Shown here one piece after another: positions 62,934-64,000 of a stretch of DNA of 64,000 nt. The position numbers were made by a program, and so were the translations under genes. The notes below the pieces were generated by a model, which had not been told where the DNA came from, ran no database searches, and saw nothing but the letters and a program-made list of their open reading frames with translations. Source of the DNA: Paractinoplanes brasiliensis (GTDB taxonomy: Bacteria > Actinomycetota > Actinomycetes > Mycobacteriales > Micromonosporaceae); contig NZ_SNWR01000001.1 of NCBI RefSeq assembly GCF_004362215.1, positions 2,978,001 to 3,042,000 on the forward strand, read 5' to 3'. Position 1 is the first letter of the stretch. Every line of letters starts with the position of its first letter.

Positions 62934-63977
62934 ATGAGGGCAATGGCCGTGCAGCAGCAGACCGCCCGGCCCACGTCCGGGATGCCGCCGTGGTGGCGGC
63001 GCGGTCCCGCCGTGGCCGTCCTTGTCGTGGTCGTGCTGGGCACCGAGCTGGTTCTCGGCTGGCCGGCGCTGACCGGCGCGCTGGCCCAGTTGCGCGAGCC
63101 GCAGTGGAACTGGGTGGCGGCCGCGCTCGCCGCCGAGCTGGCCTCGATGGGCACGTACGCCCGCATGCAGCGCACCCTGCTGCACGGCGCCGGCACCAAG
63201 GTCAGCATCAAGCGGCATGTCGCGACCGCGTACGCGGCCCATTCGCTGAGCGCCACGCTGCCCGGCGGCCCGGTCTTCTCGACGACGTTCAACTTCCAGC
63301 AGCTGCGCCGGTTCGGGGCGTCGCCCGCGGTGGCGTCGTGGTGCATCGCGCTCAGCGGGGTGCTGTCGGCCGGCGCCCTGGTCATCATCGGCGCGGTCGG
63401 CGGTCTGCTGGCCCGCAACACCGGCAGCTGGCACTCGCTGGTGGGTTACGCCGTCGGGGCCGTGGTGGTGGCATTCGGCGTACGCCAGTTGGCCGGGCAC
63501 CCGCAGCTGCTGGACCGTCCGGTGCGGGCCGTGCTGGGCGGGGTCAACCGGGTGCGGAGGCAACCGCCGGGGCACGGTCACGACCGGCTGCTGAGTTTCG
63601 TCGAGCAGCTGCGCGAGGTACGCGTGCACCCCGCCAGCTTCGCCGCGGCCGTGGTGCTGGCGCTGCTCAACTGGTTGTTCGACGCGCTCTGCCTGTGGCT
63701 GTGCTGTGTCGCCGTGGGCGCGGGCAGCATCAACCCGGTTGGCCTGGTCATCGCGTACTGCGCCGGCATGGCCGCGGCCAGTGTGCCGATCGTGCCCGGT
63801 GGGCTGGGTGTGGTCGACGCCGCCCTGGTGCTCGGCCTCGTCGCCGGCGGCCTGACCAGCACCCTCGCCGTGGCCGCGGTGGTGCTGTACCGCCTGATCA
63901 GTTTCGGGTTCATCATCGGCTTGGGCTGGCTGGTCTGGCTGGCCATCCGGCGGCGCCAACGCGGCGAGCGCGCCTGA
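62934..63977 (+). CDS. YbhN/LPG-synthase-like flippase family membrane protein
   Basis: 347 residues from the ATG at 62934; an ATG at 62943 is also possible. About eight membrane segments. Family features are YAAHSLSATLPGGPVFSTTFNF near residue 100 and GMAAASVPIVPGGLGVVDAALVLGLVAGG near 280, as in the UPF0104/lysylphosphatidylglycerol-synthase membrane domain. Likely a lipid flippase or glycolipid transporter without the catalytic domain. It follows the propeller gene by 31 bases. Confidence 0.83.
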   Translation: MRAMAVQQQTARPTSGMPPWWRRGPAVAVLVVVVLGTELVLGWPALTGALAQLREPQWNWVAAALAAELASMGTYARMQRTLLHGAGTKVSIKRHVATAYAAHSLSATLPGGPVFSTTFNFQQLRRFGASPAVASWCIALSGVLSAGALVIIGAVGGLLARNTGSWHSLVGYAVGAVVVAFGVRQLAGHPQLLDRPVRAVLGGVNRVRRQPPGHGHDRLLSFVEQLREVRVHPASFAAAVVLALLNWLFDALCLWLCCVAVGAGSINPVGLVIAYCAGMAAASVPIVPGGLGVVDAALVLGLVAGGLTSTLAVAAVVLYRLISFGFIIGLGWLVWLAIRRRQRGERA

Positions 63978-64000
63978 CGCGTACGGGGAAAGGCAGTGCC

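Overview
The window is high-GC DNA with dense genes, frequent GTG starts, many ATGA/GTGA stop-start overlaps and a very common CGTACG word. Together with the gene content (SigF/B-type and SigE-type sigma factors, secreted glycan-binding proteins, a remnant of an actinomycete integrative element) this points to a filamentous actinomycete, most likely Micromonosporaceae (Actinoplanes or a relative). The genus is an inference from style and content, not a database result. Layout. (1) 1-14.5 kb is an L-rhamnose catabolon. One arm reads leftward: rhaEW (aldolase/lactaldehyde dehydrogenase), rhaB kinase, lutA, then lutB, which runs off the left edge. A LacI-family gene is next, then a rightward arm with an ABC importer (ATPase, two permeases, binding lipoprotein) and rhamnose isomerase. 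TGAAACRTTTCA operators sit at both promoters, so one LacI protein probably controls uptake, isomerisation, phosphorylation, cleavage and oxidation of the lactate product. An IS110 element with a candidate bridge RNA separates lutA from lutB. The signal-peptide region of the binding protein carries an apparent 1-base frameshift in a C run. (2) 14.5-23.3 kb holds an L,D-transpeptidase lipoprotein, a secreted discoidin/beta-helix protein behind several LacI-type palindromes, a DUF4143 ATPase preceded by five 23-bp repeats, and a second sugar ABC operon of the fructose/ribose type. (3) 23.3-42 kb is accessory: a large protein with a HEPN-like RX4H motif, an SF1 helicase with a C-terminal nuclease-like domain, a truncated DUF2637 gene (integrative-element scar), an HD/phosphotransferase pair and unknown genes, a TPR-type regulator with a GNAT enzyme, an epimerase-like gene, and an amino-acid permease split by an ISAs1 element with a clean 10-bp duplication. 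Acetamidase and GPP34 genes, an ISAzo13 element and an IS630 fragment follow. (4) 42-64 kb looks like ordinary chromosome: glyA under a ZTP (pfl) riboswitch, a Na+/H+ antiporter, a secreted intradiol dioxygenase, an ArsB/SLC13 permease, an STAS protein divergent from a SigF/B-type sigma factor, cell-surface proteins (DUF1906-FG-GAP, beta-propeller, GH18, LamG), DedA, HAD, a DyP peroxidase, a holin/phosphodiesterase fusion with a 9-residue repeat, NDH-2, and an ECF sigma/membrane propeller/flippase-like operon. I saw no tRNA, rRNA or CRISPR array.
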